Shown: positions 34,704 through 44,282, counted from the first letter of the stretch. The stretch is 64,000 bases of DNA from Pannonibacter indicus (GCF_001418225.1 NZ_LIPT01000001.1:434001-498000); one strand, 5' to 3'. The notes: generated by a model not told the origin, from the sequence alone. A program made the numbers and translations.

Positions 34704-36818
34704 TCAAGCCCCGGCGGGTGCCGGAAACACCAGCGTCACCACCGTGCCTTCACCGGGGGCGGAGAGGATGCGGGCGTCACCGCCGGACTGGCGCATGAAG
34801 CCATAGACCAGCGCAAGCCCCAGCCCCGCGCCGCCGCTGCCCGGGCGGGTGGTGAAATAGGGCTCGAAAGCCTTGTCGGCGACATCCGGCGTCATGCCCG
34901 TGCCGGTGTCCTTCACCTCCAGCACCAGCATGCCCGCCTCGGCCCGGCAGGCCAGAACGATGCTGCCGCCCTGCGGCATGGCAGCGGCTGCGTTGAGGCA
35001 GAGGTTGAGCACCGACTGCTCGAAGAGGGCCGCATCCGTCTCGATCCTCGGCAAGGGCTCCTCGCAGCGGATCTCCACCTTGCAGCTTTCGCCCACGGCA
35101 ATTTCCAGCACATCAGCCATGCTGCGCAGCAGCGCGCCCACATCGACGCTGGCCGGGGTGATGGGCTGCTGGCTGCCAACGGACAGCATGCTGGAGGCAA
35201 GTGCCCGGCCCCGGTCTGCCGCCTTGCGGATGCGGGCGAGGTGGCGGCGCTGGCGCTCGTTGAAGCCGTCGTCCCGCTCCAGCAGGCCAAGGCTGCCGGT
35301 GATGATGCCGATCATGTTGCCCACCTCATGACTGACCTGATGGGTCATGCGCATGATGCCGTCGAGCCGCTGCGCCCGCGCCGCTTCCGCCTCCTGCCGG
35401 TCGGTCTGCGTCACATCCCGCGCCAGCAGCACGATGCCGCCGTCGGCCTGCCGCGAGAGGGAGATTTCCGTCACCCGGCCGGTGCTGTCCCGGTGGCGCA
35501 GGGAGACAGGCCCCGCCAGCAGTCCCGGCTCGCCATCGCCCGGCAGAAGGCGCGGATCAAGGCCAGCGACTGGCGCCACAAAACGCCGCGCCGGCAGCTT
35601 GCGGGCAGCGCCCTTGTGGCCCACCAGTTCGATGACCCGGCGGTTCATGGTGATGGGCTGCCCCTGCGGATCGAACAGAGCGATCCCTTCATTCATGCTG
35701 CGGAAGGTGGAGCGGATGGTGCGTGCAGCCGCTTCCGCCGTCTTGCGCAGGCGCGTCACCCGCTCCACGCTGTCGCGGAAGGCGCGGAAGGCATCGAGCA
35801 GCTGCAACAGCTCGCTCTCCCCGCCCGCATAGGACGGCGGACCCACATCCTTCTGGCCCTTGGCCAGCGCCTGCATGCCCTGCGACAGATCGACAATCCC
35901 GCGCGACACCCGCATGGCTGAGCGGATGGAGAGGATGGCAAGGCCCAGCACCAGGACAGCCGCAAGCGCCACTATGATGAGCAGCCGTGTCAGCGCCTCG
36001 GAAGCGGCCAGAATGTTCTCGTTGAGGCTGCGGGTCACCGCATCCGACTGGGTTTCGGAGGCCAGCGACAGTTCCCGCGCCACCGCATGCAGCCGGGAAA
36101 CGGACGAGCGGATCGCATACATCTCAAGCAGATACCGGGTCTGCGCCTCGAACACCCGGTCATAGGGCGCCAGCAGCGCCGGTGAAACCGGCGGCGGACC
36201 GGGCACTTCGGCAGAGCCTGCCGTTTCCTGCACATAGCGCCGTTTCAGCTCGCCCAGCTGGAACAGGCTGTCAGACACCGCCGCCAGTTGCACAATCGCA
36301 TTGAGGCGCCGCCGCACACCTGTATTGGCCACATCGCCCGCCACTGCGATCTCTCCCAGCGCGGCGGCGGCCCTTTCCTTGTGCTGTTGGGCAGCATCCG
36401 CATTGGCCGCCAAAACCCGCGTCTGCTCACGGATGGCCTGCAGCAAATCCAAGATCCGCTGCTCCTCCGGCCCAGTCACCGGACCTCCGGACGGCTGGCT
36501 GGCCATGGCAGCCAGCAATGTGTCCACCTGCTCCACCAGCGCCCGGCTCTTGCTGGAGACCCGGTAGGGTAAGGTCGCATTCATCAGCAGCGGTGCGCTG
36601 GAGACAAGATCCGATACCTGCCGCGACACCAGCGAGGCCTTAGCCAGGCTCGTATAGGCATCCAGCCTGTAGGCCGCCATTTCATCGCGCGCCCGCACCA
36701 GCCCGAAGATCGCCACACCGGACAGGCCGAAGACCAGCGCGCAGATGAAGATGATGGCAAAGGGCAGCCGGAAGGCGATGGAGGAGAGATATGGACGGCT
36801 CAGGACGCGGGTGATCAC
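34704..36818 (-). CDS. Sensor histidine kinase with large periplasmic domain
   Basis: A 704-residue kinase. A membrane helix at about 18-42 and another at about 283-309 bracket a mostly helical periplasmic sensor. A HAMP region follows (VSRGIVDLSQGMQALAKGQK), then a PAS domain (FRSMNEGIALFDPQGQPITM), the dimerisation helix with phosphoacceptor H497 (HQVSHEVGNMIG), and an ATPase domain (GTGMTPDVADKAFEPYFTTR, GAGLGLALVYGF). Its ATG overlaps the response-regulator stop by 4 bases. The neighbouring binding proteins suggest it senses a bound ligand, as in PgtB/PgtC or TorS/TorT pairs. Confidence 0.88.
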   Translation of the reverse strand: MITRVLSRPYLSSIAFRLPFAIIFICALVFGLSGVAIFGLVRARDEMAAYRLDAYTSLAKASLVSRQVSDLVSSAPLLMNATLPYRVSSKSRALVEQVDTLLAAMASQPSGGPVTGPEEQRILDLLQAIREQTRVLAANADAAQQHKERAAAALGEIAVAGDVANTGVRRRLNAIVQLAAVSDSLFQLGELKRRYVQETAGSAEVPGPPPVSPALLAPYDRVFEAQTRYLLEMYAIRSSVSRLHAVARELSLASETQSDAVTRSLNENILAASEALTRLLIIVALAAVLVLGLAILSIRSAMRVSRGIVDLSQGMQALAKGQKDVGPPSYAGGESELLQLLDAFRAFRDSVERVTRLRKTAEAAARTIRSTFRSMNEGIALFDPQGQPITMNRRVIELVGHKGAARKLPARRFVAPVAGLDPRLLPGDGEPGLLAGPVSLRHRDSTGRVTEISLSRQADGGIVLLARDVTQTDRQEAEAARAQRLDGIMRMTHQVSHEVGNMIGIITGSLGLLERDDGFNERQRRHLARIRKAADRGRALASSMLSVGSQQPITPASVDVGALLRSMADVLEIAVGESCKVEIRCEEPLPRIETDAALFEQSVLNLCLNAAAAMPQGGSIVLACRAEAGMLVLEVKDTGTGMTPDVADKAFEPYFTTRPGSGGAGLGLALVYGFMRQSGGDARILSAPGEGTVVTLVFPAPAGA

Positions 36819-37603
36819 GTGTGCGGTCCGCCTGCACCCATATGCAGGATGTAGCCCTTGCCGCGCCGGGTCAGTACATGGCGCGGCAGGTCGGGATTGG
36901 GCTCGATCTTGCGCCGCAATCGCAGCACCAGCACATCCACATTCCGGTCGATATGCCTGTCTGTTTCAGCGCCCAGCCGGTCGAGGATCTGGGCGCGGCT
37001 GACAGGCATGTCCGGCGTTGCGGCGAGGATCTCCAAAAGCGCGAATTCCGCCGCCGTCAGCGTGCGGCCCGGATCGTGGCGGCAGACGGCACGGCGGTTC
37101 TGCAGGTCGATGGACCAGTCTCCCAGAACGAGGGCCGCCCCATCCATACCCTCCGTCATCGCCGCTGCCCTGCCCGTCTCTCTCGTGCTGCTGCCCGGCC
37201 GTTCGGTGGCATCTCCGCCGCGCAGCGAGGGGTTCATGCGCCGCAGCAGCGCCTTGATGCGAGCCGTTAGTTCAATGGGCTCGAAAGGCTTCACCACATA
37301 GTCGTCTGCCGCCGTTTCCAGTCCCAGCACCCGTTCGGCCGCACTTCCTGCCGCCGTCACCATGATGATGCCAATATCCATGCTGGCCCGCAGGCGCTGC
37401 GCAAAGGCGCGGCCCGAGGTGCCCGGCAGATTGTGATCGATCAACACCAGATGCAGCCGCTCGCGCCCCAGCACCTCCGCCGCCGCCTCGGCAGAAGCCG
37501 CATGCGCAGGCTCCCAGCCTTCCGCTTCGAGCAGATCGCAGATCAGCTCGGCCATGTCCGGATCGTCTTCGACGACCAGAATCCTCACTTTCTGTGCCAG
37601 CAA
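36815..37603 (-). CDS. OmpR-family response regulator
   Basis: A 262-residue regulator. The receiver domain has acidic E12/D13/D14, phosphoacceptor D56 (LVLIDHNLPG) and the conserved lysine in VVKPFEPIEL. A linker of about 40 residues rich in R, G and S precedes a winged-helix DNA-binding domain (LTAAEFALLEILAATPDMPV ... VLRLRRKIEPNP). The histidine kinase follows with a 4-base overlap. Repeats at 37700-37738, upstream of the divergent binding-protein gene, are a likely target. Confidence 0.9.
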   Translation of the reverse strand: MLAQKVRILVVEDDPDMAELICDLLEAEGWEPAHAASAEAAAEVLGRERLHLVLIDHNLPGTSGRAFAQRLRASMDIGIIMVTAAGSAAERVLGLETAADDYVVKPFEPIELTARIKALLRRMNPSLRGGDATERPGSSTRETGRAAAMTEGMDGAALVLGDWSIDLQNRRAVCRHDPGRTLTAAEFALLEILAATPDMPVSRAQILDRLGAETDRHIDRNVDVLVLRLRRKIEPNPDLPRHVLTRRGKGYILHMGAGGPHT

Positions 37604-37699
37604 TTTTCAGTCCTCCCAATCACACTATAGAAGCTGCCAGCCCCGTATTCAAAGCATCTGTTGAAGTGGCACGCTGTAATATTTGTAATATTTGCAACA

Positions 37700-37738
37700 A
37701 CTGAAACAACTTTTCCGGAGCACTGAAACAACTGAAAC
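37700..37738. promoter_or_regulatory. Phased ACTGAAAC repeats, candidate response-regulator sites
   Basis: ACTGAAAC occurs at 37700-37707, 37722-37729 and 37731-37738, and the longer ACTGAAACAACT occurs twice exactly 22 bases apart (two helical turns). OmpR-type regulators bind direct repeats in this way. The block lies 60-100 bases upstream of the first binding-protein gene and 100-140 upstream of the regulator gene. Confidence 0.55.
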
Positions 37739-37819
37739 CATTCTTTGATTGCACAGCCTCCGTTTCCTGCGCATGCTTCTCCTGTCCGGACATGGAGGAT
37801 GTCTGGCGGGAGGAACAAG

Positions 37820-38869
37820 GTGAAGGCAGCAACCGTTCTGGCGGCTGCGCTCGGCTTCTGGCTGGGCGGCACCGCATTGGCAGAAGAAACCGGCCCTGCA
37901 GAAACCGGCCCTGCACCTGGCACACTCAACGTGCTTTGCGGTGTGGATGAGGACTGGTGCGCCACCATGAAAGCCGCGTTCGAGCGCCACTCCGGCCTTG
38001 AGATCACCATGACCCGGCTCAGCACGGGCGAAATCCTTGATGCCATCCGCAAGGACAGCGCAGCACCCACCGTCGACGTGTGGTGGGGCGGCACGGGCGA
38101 CACCCATCTTCAGGCCGCCGCCGAAGGCCTGCTGGAGGCCTATACCTCTCCCCATGAAAAAGACCTGCTGCCCTGGGCGCAGAATTTTCATACCATGTCG
38201 GGCAGTCTCAGTTCGGGCGTATATGCGGGCGCCCTCGGCTTTGCCTATAACAGGGATCTTCTGGCACAGCGGCGCCTGCCTGCCCCTTCCTGCTGGAACG
38301 ATCTGACCGATCCGGCCTACAGGGGTGAAATCCAGGCCGGAAATCCGGAAACCTCAGGCACTGCCTATACCGCGCTGGCCACACTGGTGCAGCTCTTCGG
38401 CGAAGACGAGGCCTTTGCCTATCTCGCAAGGCTTGGCACCAATGTCTCCAGCTACACGAAATCCGGCGCGGCACCCGTCAAGGCCGCCGCACGGGGGGAT
38501 ACGCTGATCGGCATTTCGTTCATCCACGATGCCGTCACTCAGAAGCTGGCGGGCTCCCCGCTGGTCATCGTCGCCCCCTGCGAGGGGACGGGCTACGAGA
38601 TCGGCGCCGTCAGCCTCATCAAGGGATCCCGCAATCCGGAACTGGCCCGCGCCTTTGCCGATTTCACCCTCAGCCCCGAAGGGCAGGCGACCGGCGCACA
38701 GGCAGGCCAGAACCAGATCCCCGCAAACGCAAAGGCCGCTCTCCCGGCAGCCGCGCCGGATATCTCTCTCATGCGCATGGTCGATTACGACTTTGCCACC
38801 TTCGGTTCACCGGCAGAGCGAAGCCGCCTGCTCAAACGTTTCGCGCGGGAAGTGCCGCCAACACAATAG
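37820..38869 (+). CDS. ABC transporter periplasmic binding protein (AfuA/PgtC-like), copy 1
   Basis: A 349-residue solute-binding protein with signal peptide MKAATVLAAALGFWLGGTALA. GTG 37820 is chosen because GGGAGG at 37808-37813 is six bases upstream and the signal peptide starts cleanly there; an in-frame ATG at 37799 lacks spacing. Conserved ligand-fold segments are DVWWGGTGDTHLQAAAEGLL, SGTAYTALATLVQL and SYTKSGAAPVKAAARGD. It is a clear paralogue of the next gene (shared WWxGTGDxHLQAA and VAPCEGTGYEIG). Closest to the two-component genes, it may act as a signal receptor. The ligand is likely a phosphorylated sugar or phosphoglycerate rather than iron. Confidence 0.82.
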   Translation: MKAATVLAAALGFWLGGTALAEETGPAETGPAPGTLNVLCGVDEDWCATMKAAFERHSGLEITMTRLSTGEILDAIRKDSAAPTVDVWWGGTGDTHLQAAAEGLLEAYTSPHEKDLLPWAQNFHTMSGSLSSGVYAGALGFAYNRDLLAQRRLPAPSCWNDLTDPAYRGEIQAGNPETSGTAYTALATLVQLFGEDEAFAYLARLGTNVSSYTKSGAAPVKAAARGDTLIGISFIHDAVTQKLAGSPLVIVAPCEGTGYEIGAVSLIKGSRNPELARAFADFTLSPEGQATGAQAGQNQIPANAKAALPAAAPDISLMRMVDYDFATFGSPAERSRLLKRFAREVPPTQ

Positions 38870-39032
38870 GCCTTCCTCGCACAAAACCGGTCCCGCACCG
38901 GCCAGTCTCAAGGATCTGACAACTGACTGGCGGGCCGCCAACAGGCGGGCCGCACGGGATAGCCATGTCCTGCGCCGCCCGCACTATCAAAACCGCCGCA
39001 CCAAGGCGGATCATATCGGAGGAGAACCACCC

Positions 39033-40064
39033 ATGAAGACTGCATCCGCATTCACGCTTCTTGCCCTTGCTGCCGGCACCGCCCTTTGCACTGGCACTGC
39101 GCAGGCCGCTGGAGACCTCAACCTCATCTGTTCTGCTGATGTGGTGATCTGCGAGCAGATGAAGGGCGATTTCGAGAAGGACCACGACATCAAGGTCAAC
39201 ATGGTGCGTCTCTCGTCGGGCGAGACCTATGCCAAGATCCGCGCCGAAGCCCGCAATCCGAAGACGGACATCTGGTGGGCCGGCACGGGCGATCCGCATC
39301 TTCAGGCCGCCTCTGACGGTCTGACGGAAGAATACAAGTCGCCAATGCTGGACCAGCTGCACACCTGGGCACAGAGCCAGGCGGAAAGCTCCGGTTACCG
39401 CACGGTCGGCATTTATGCCGGTGCACTTGGCTGGGGCTACAACACGGAAATCTTCGCCAAGAAGGGCCTTGCCGAACCCACCTGCTGGTCATCGCTGCTT
39501 GCCCCGGAACTGAAGGGCGAAATCCAGATGGCCAACCCGAACTCCTCCGGCACCGCCTACACCGCGCTGGCAACGCTGGTGCAGATCATGGGCGAGGACC
39601 GTGCCTTCGATTACCTCAAGAGCCTCAACGCCAATGTCTCCCAGTACACCAAATCCGGCTCGGCCCCGGTGAAGGCCGCCGCGCGCGGCGAGACCGGCCT
39701 TGGCATCGTCTTCATGCATGATGCCGTGTCAATGGTGTCCGAAGGCTTCCCCGTCAAGGTTGTCGCCCCCTGCGAAGGCACGGGTTACGAGATCGGCTCC
39801 ATGTCCATCATCAAGGGCGCGAAGAACATGGAAAACGCCAAGATCTGGTACGACTGGGCCCTGAAGCCGGAAGTCCAGTCGCGCATGAAGGACGCCAAGT
39901 CCTTCCAGCTGCCGTCTAACAAGAGTGCCGAGATCCCCGAGGAAGCTCCCCGCTTCGAGCAGATCAAGCTGATCAACTACGACTTCGGCAAGTTCGGCAG
40001 CGCCGAAACCCGCAAGGCACTGCTGGAGCGCTGGGACCGGGAAATCGGCGCCATCGCGCAGTGA
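39033..40064 (+). CDS. ABC transporter periplasmic binding protein (AfuA-like), copy 2
   Basis: A 343-residue solute-binding protein with signal peptide MKTASAFTLLALAAGTALCT (cleavage probably after AQA). A strong ribosome site GGAGGAG lies nine bases before ATG 39033. It shares with copy 1 the segments TDIWWAGTGDPHLQAASDGL, SGTAYTALATLVQI and VAPCEGTGYEIG. The gene immediately precedes the permease, so this is the likely transport receptor. The 163-base gap from copy 1 contains a direct repeat GGCGGGCCGC but no gene. Confidence 0.85.
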   Translation: MKTASAFTLLALAAGTALCTGTAQAAGDLNLICSADVVICEQMKGDFEKDHDIKVNMVRLSSGETYAKIRAEARNPKTDIWWAGTGDPHLQAASDGLTEEYKSPMLDQLHTWAQSQAESSGYRTVGIYAGALGWGYNTEIFAKKGLAEPTCWSSLLAPELKGEIQMANPNSSGTAYTALATLVQIMGEDRAFDYLKSLNANVSQYTKSGSAPVKAAARGETGLGIVFMHDAVSMVSEGFPVKVVAPCEGTGYEIGSMSIIKGAKNMENAKIWYDWALKPEVQSRMKDAKSFQLPSNKSAEIPEEAPRFEQIKLINYDFGKFGSAETRKALLERWDREIGAIAQ

Positions 40065-40081
40065 CATCCGGCCTTTGAGCC

Positions 40082-40114
40082 TGCAGCACCCGGGTTTACC
40101 GCCCGGGTGCTGCA
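40082..40114 (+). promoter_or_regulatory. Intercistronic stem-loop after binding-protein copy 2
   Basis: TGCAGCACCCGGG pairs perfectly with CCCGGGTGCTGCA over a 7-base loop. There is no T-run. Placed between receptor and permease genes, it probably holds back downstream expression or protects the upstream message. Confidence 0.6.
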
Positions 40115-40152
40115 TCCGGCATTCCTTCCCGCTTAAACGACAGGCAGTTTCC

Positions 40153-42384
40153 ATGCAGACGAGCAACCGGCGACTGGACTTGCTTCTGGCCCTCGGCGCA
40201 GCCGCCCTCATTCTTTTGCCGTGGTACAGGGTCGAAGGCGGCTTCTTCGGCCTGGGCTGGATATCCAGCTTTCTCTCCACCCCTGATCTGGAACCAGGCC
40301 TGCTGCAGGCAGCCGCCAACGGCCGCCCGTGGGTTTTCGTGGCCATCGCGCTGTTTGCAGCAGGCGGCGCATCGCGCCTGATGAGCGCCCAGCCCGCCCG
40401 TGGCCGCCTTCTGGCGGTGGCAGGAGCCGCCGGGGTGCTTTTCATGAGCCTGCAAGGGCTTGCCATCGGTTTCACGGGCTGGAACTGGACCATCAGCGAA
40501 ACCCTCTTCGGTGCGCTCTCCAACGGCCAGCCCGCCATGGGCGCAGGGGCAATCACGCTGACCACCGTCTTCGTGCTGATGGTCGCCTTCGGCTGCGCGG
40601 AACTGGGCGCCATGAAAGGCGATGCCTTCATCGCCGGGGCCATTTCGCTGCTGGTGTTTCTTGTCGCGGTCTTCGTCTTCTATCCCATCGGCAGCATGTT
40701 TGCCGGATCGGTGCAGGACTTCGACGGCTCGTTCAAGCCGGACGGCTTCCTGCGCAACGTGGTGGACCCCAGCATCTGGAGCCTTTCCTGCCTGACCGGA
40801 GACGGCCGCTGCGGCGTTGCCTGGCGCACCTTCTGGCTGGCCATCATGACGGGCCTTGGCTCCACGCTGCTCGGCCTTGCCTTTGCGCTGGCCGCCACCC
40901 GCACGCGCTTCCCGCTGAAGAAGGGGCTGCGCCTTATCACGGTGCTGCCGATCATCACGCCGCCCTTCGTCATCGGCCTTGCGCTGGTGCTGCTGTTCGG
41001 CCGCTCCGGAATTGTCACACAAGGCCTGTCGGATCTCTTCGGCATCGAGCCGGGCCGCTGGCTCTATGGCCTCACCGGCATCTGGATCGCGCAGGTGCTC
41101 TCCTTCACGCCCATCGCCTTCCTCGTGCTCATCGGCGTGGTGGAAGGAGTCAGCCCCTCGCTGGAAGAAGCCTCGCAAACCCTCAAGGCCGGCCGCTGGC
41201 GCACCTTCTGGCATGTGTCCCTGCCCCTGATGAAGCCGGGCCTCGCCAACGCCTTCCTCATCGGCTTCATCGAAAGCATGGCCGATTTCGGCAACCCGCT
41301 CGTGCTCGGCGGCAGCCATGGCGTGCTCTCGACCGAAATCTTCTTCGCCGTCGTCGGCTCGCAGAATGATCCCTCACGCGCTGCCGTGCTGGCGATGATC
41401 CTGCTTGGCTTCACCTTGACGGCCTTCCTTGCCCAGCGGTTCTGGCTGAAGGGCAAGAACTTCGCCACCGTCACCGGCAAGGGCGACAGCGGTTCGCACA
41501 TTCCCCTGCCGAAGAGCGTTTCGCGCGTGGTCTATGCCATCGTGCTGCCGTGGATGGCCTTCACCCTGGTCATTTACGGCATGATCGTCTTCGGCGGCTT
41601 CGTGAAGACCTGGGGCCTCGACCACACGCTGACCCTTGCCCACTATGCCAAGGCCTTCTCTGTCAGCTTCGATGGCGGCAGCCTTGCCTGGACCGGCGTT
41701 GCGTGGAATTCCTTCTGGACGACCATCAAAATCGCCCTGCTGGCGGCTCCCCTGACGGCGGCTGTCGGCCTGCTGACGGCCTATATCATCGTCCGGCAGA
41801 AATTCGCAGGCCAGAACGCCTTCGAGTTTGCCCTGATGATGAGCTTTGCCATCCCCGGCACGGTGATCGGCATCAGCTACATCATGGCCTTCAACCTGCC
41901 GCCGCTGGAAATGACCGGGTCGGCACTGATCCTCATCGCCTGCTTCGTCTTCCGCAACATGCCTGTGGGCGTGCGCGGCGGCATTGCGGCCATGAGCCAG
42001 CTGGACAAGAGCCTTGACGAGGCCTCCCTGACGTTGCGGGCCACCAGCGCCCGGACCCTGCGCAAGGTGATCCTGCCGCTGCTGCGCCCGGCCATCACCG
42101 CTGCGCTGGTCTATTCCTTCGTGCGGGCCATCACCTCCATCAGCGCGGTGATCTTCCTCGTCAGCGCGGAATACAACATGGCCACGTCCTACATCGTCGG
42201 CCTCGTCGAAAACGGCGAGTACGGCGTCGCCATCGCCTATTCCTCGATGCTCATCGCCGTGATGATCACGGTCATTGCCGGGTTCCAGTTCCTCGTTGGC
42301 GAACGGCGCCTGCGCCGCGAGAACCGGGTTTCCGGCCTTGCAGCATCTTCCGAACTCAAGTCCGCTCAGGAGAAAACCGCATGA
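40153..42384 (+). CDS. Double-length ABC permease (FbpB/AfuB type)
   Basis: A 743-residue permease made of two fused halves, each with an ATPase-docking EAA loop (EEASQTLKAGRWRTFWHVSL and DEASLTLRATSARTLRKVIL). The N-terminal extra region (residues about 1-200) has four additional hydrophobic segments not found in short FbpB proteins. ATG 40153 (MQTSNRRLDL) is the likely start; the frame to 40075 crosses the stem-loop. It pairs with the ATPase gene overlapping by 4 bases. Confidence 0.87.
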   Translation: MQTSNRRLDLLLALGAAALILLPWYRVEGGFFGLGWISSFLSTPDLEPGLLQAAANGRPWVFVAIALFAAGGASRLMSAQPARGRLLAVAGAAGVLFMSLQGLAIGFTGWNWTISETLFGALSNGQPAMGAGAITLTTVFVLMVAFGCAELGAMKGDAFIAGAISLLVFLVAVFVFYPIGSMFAGSVQDFDGSFKPDGFLRNVVDPSIWSLSCLTGDGRCGVAWRTFWLAIMTGLGSTLLGLAFALAATRTRFPLKKGLRLITVLPIITPPFVIGLALVLLFGRSGIVTQGLSDLFGIEPGRWLYGLTGIWIAQVLSFTPIAFLVLIGVVEGVSPSLEEASQTLKAGRWRTFWHVSLPLMKPGLANAFLIGFIESMADFGNPLVLGGSHGVLSTEIFFAVVGSQNDPSRAAVLAMILLGFTLTAFLAQRFWLKGKNFATVTGKGDSGSHIPLPKSVSRVVYAIVLPWMAFTLVIYGMIVFGGFVKTWGLDHTLTLAHYAKAFSVSFDGGSLAWTGVAWNSFWTTIKIALLAAPLTAAVGLLTAYIIVRQKFAGQNAFEFALMMSFAIPGTVIGISYIMAFNLPPLEMTGSALILIACFVFRNMPVGVRGGIAAMSQLDKSLDEASLTLRATSARTLRKVILPLLRPAITAALVYSFVRAITSISAVIFLVSAEYNMATSYIVGLVENGEYGVAIAYSSMLIAVMITVIAGFQFLVGERRLRRENRVSGLAASSELKSAQEKTA

Positions 42385-43448
42385 CATCCCACAAGCCCGG
42401 CTCCGTGGTCTTCGAGCATGTGCGCAAGGACTTCGGCACTTTCACCGCCGTTCCCGATCTGTCACTGACGATCGAACCGGGAACCCTCGTCACCCTGCTC
42501 GGCCCTTCCGGCTGCGGCAAGACCACCACCTTGCGCATGCTGGCGGGGCTGGAGCACCCGACCGGGGGCAAGATCTTCATCGGCGGCAAGGACGTGACCA
42601 TGCTGCCCGCCCATGCCCGTGACGTGTCGATGGTGTTCCAGTCCTATGCCTTGTTCCCGCACATGAGCGCCCTGGAGAACGTGGCCTATGGCCTTGAATC
42701 CTCCGGCATCAAGGGCAGGCAGGCCCGCGAGCGCGCCGAAGAGGGGCTGAAGCAGGTCGGCCTTGCCGGCATGGGCCACCGGCTGCCGGCGGAACTCTCC
42801 GGTGGCCAGCAGCAGCGTGTTGCCGTGGCCCGTGCGCTGGTGCTGGAGCCGCAGGTCCTGCTTCTCGACGAGCCCCTGTCCAACCTCGACGCCCGCCTGC
42901 GCCGCCGGGTGCGCACCGAGATCCGCGAATTGCAGCAGCGCCTCGGCTTCACCGCCGTCTATGTGACGCATGACCAGGACGAGGCGCTGGCCGTGTCGGA
43001 CACGATCATCGTCATGAAGGATGGCCGCATCGCCCAGTCCGGCGCCCCGCGCGAGCTTTACGAGGCGCCCGCCTCCAGCTTCATCGCCGACTTCATGGGC
43101 GAGGCCAACGTGCTGCCCTGCGAGGTGATCGAGACCGATGGCACCAGCGCCCGCGTCCGCCTTGGCCCGCTGGAGCATCAGCTTTCCGCCACTGGGGCCA
43201 GAACCGGCAGCGTCCAGCTCGCCATCCGCCCCGGCGCCGTAAGCCTCGCTGCCGGAGAAGCCGCGCCGGGCAGCCTCCCCGGGCGCATTCTCACCTCGGC
43301 CTATCTCGGCGACCATGCCGAATATGAGGTGGAAACCGTTGCCGGGACGCTGTTTGTGGTAGACCATGAAACCCCATCCCCCCTGCCCGCCCGCACGGAC
43401 GTGACCATCCGCCTGCGCCAGCGCGGCATTGCCCTCATCGCAGCCTGA
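42381..43448 (+). CDS. ABC transporter ATPase (FbpC/AfuC/PotA type)
   Basis: A 355-residue ATPase. Walker A is GPSGCGKT, Q-loop FQSYALFPHM, signature LSGGQQQRVAVARAL, Walker [12 protein letters not shown] and H-loop VYVTHDQDEA. A C-terminal TOBE-like regulatory domain begins near residue 240. It powers the fused permease and is translationally coupled to it. The protein fits the CUT/iron/sugar-phosphate ATPase group and cannot alone decide the substrate. Confidence 0.9.
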   Translation: MTSHKPGSVVFEHVRKDFGTFTAVPDLSLTIEPGTLVTLLGPSGCGKTTTLRMLAGLEHPTGGKIFIGGKDVTMLPAHARDVSMVFQSYALFPHMSALENVAYGLESSGIKGRQARERAEEGLKQVGLAGMGHRLPAELSGGQQQRVAVARALVLEPQVLLLDEPLSNLDARLRRRVRTEIRELQQRLGFTAVYVTHDQDEALAVSDTIIVMKDGRIAQSGAPRELYEAPASSFIADFMGEANVLPCEVIETDGTSARVRLGPLEHQLSATGARTGSVQLAIRPGAVSLAAGEAAPGSLPGRILTSAYLGDHAEYEVETVAGTLFVVDHETPSPLPARTDVTIRLRQRGIALIAA

Positions 43449-43478
43449 TCCTGCCAGTTAAAGGACACAGTCCCCGAA

Positions 43479-44282
43479 ATGACCGCAGACCTGCATTCCG
43501 CCGCCATCGCCGACCGCTTCGATCTGGCCAGATCCATCGCAACCGAAGCCGCCGCCCTTGCGCTCGACTATTTCAACCGGCGCGAAACACTGGTGATCGA
43601 GACCAAGGCGAACCTTCAGGACGTTGTCTCCATCGCCGACCGCAATGTCGAAAAGCTCATCCGCGAAAGGGTTGCTGCCGCCTTCCCCGATGACGGTTTC
43701 CTCGGCGAGGAATACGGCCAGACGGGCGGCACTTCGCCCTACACATGGGTGGTGGACCCGATCGACGGCACGGCCCCCTTCGTCAACGGCCTGCCCACCT
43801 GGTGCGTTTCGATTGCCGTTGCCCGGGAGAGTGATCCGGTCATCGGCGTCATTCTCGCCCCCGTGCTGCAGGAGACTTTTGCCGCCGCCGAAGGCCATGG
43901 CGCCACACTCAACGGCAAGCCGCTGAAGCTCGACCCGTCCCGCACCATGCAGAACGGCCTCACCGGCATCAGCAGCAACAGCCATGTGACGCCCGAGCGC
44001 ACCGGTGCAATCGTCACGGCGCTGACGGCTAGGGGCGGCAACATGATCCGCAACGGCTCGGGCGCGCTGATGCTGGCCTATGTTTCGGCCGGCCGGCTCG
44101 TCGGCTTCTACGAGCCTTACATGCACGCCTGGGACTGCATGGCCGGCTTCTGCCTTGTCAAGGAGGCTGGCGGCTTCCACGAACCCTTCCCCGCCACCGC
44201 CTTCGGCCTCGGCAAGGGCGCCCCTGTCATCGCAGCAGGACCGGGGGCAAAGGACGACATCTGGGCGCTGGCGCAGGTGTGA
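43479..44282 (+). CDS. Inositol-monophosphatase-family phosphatase
   Basis: A 267-residue Mg-dependent phosphatase. Metal ligands are visible in FLGEEYG (E77/E78) and DPIDGT (D93, D96), with the third aspartate in WDCMAG near the C-terminus. Family members dephosphorylate inositol phosphate, histidinol phosphate or sugar phosphates. As the last gene of the Afu/Pgt-like operon it could strip phosphate from the imported ligand in the cytoplasm, which supports a sugar-phosphate substrate. The motif is normally followed by TxNF; here it reads DGTAPFVNG. Confidence 0.88.
   Translation: MTADLHSAAIADRFDLARSIATEAAALALDYFNRRETLVIETKANLQDVVSIADRNVEKLIRERVAAAFPDDGFLGEEYGQTGGTSPYTWVVDPIDGTAPFVNGLPTWCVSIAVARESDPVIGVILAPVLQETFAAAEGHGATLNGKPLKLDPSRTMQNGLTGISSNSHVTPERTGAIVTALTARGGNMIRNGSGALMLAYVSAGRLVGFYEPYMHAWDCMAGFCLVKEAGGFHEPFPATAFGLGKGAPVIAAGPGAKDDIWALAQV

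Noticed and set aside
37667-37690. TGGCACG near 37668 as a sigma-54 promoter
   Set aside because: The required TTGC at the -12 position four bases later is absent.
37820-44282. Iron(III) uptake operon (FbpABC)
   Set aside because: The phosphatase, the two-component genes and the resemblance of the binding proteins to AfuA/PgtC fit phosphorylated ligands better, though iron is not excluded.
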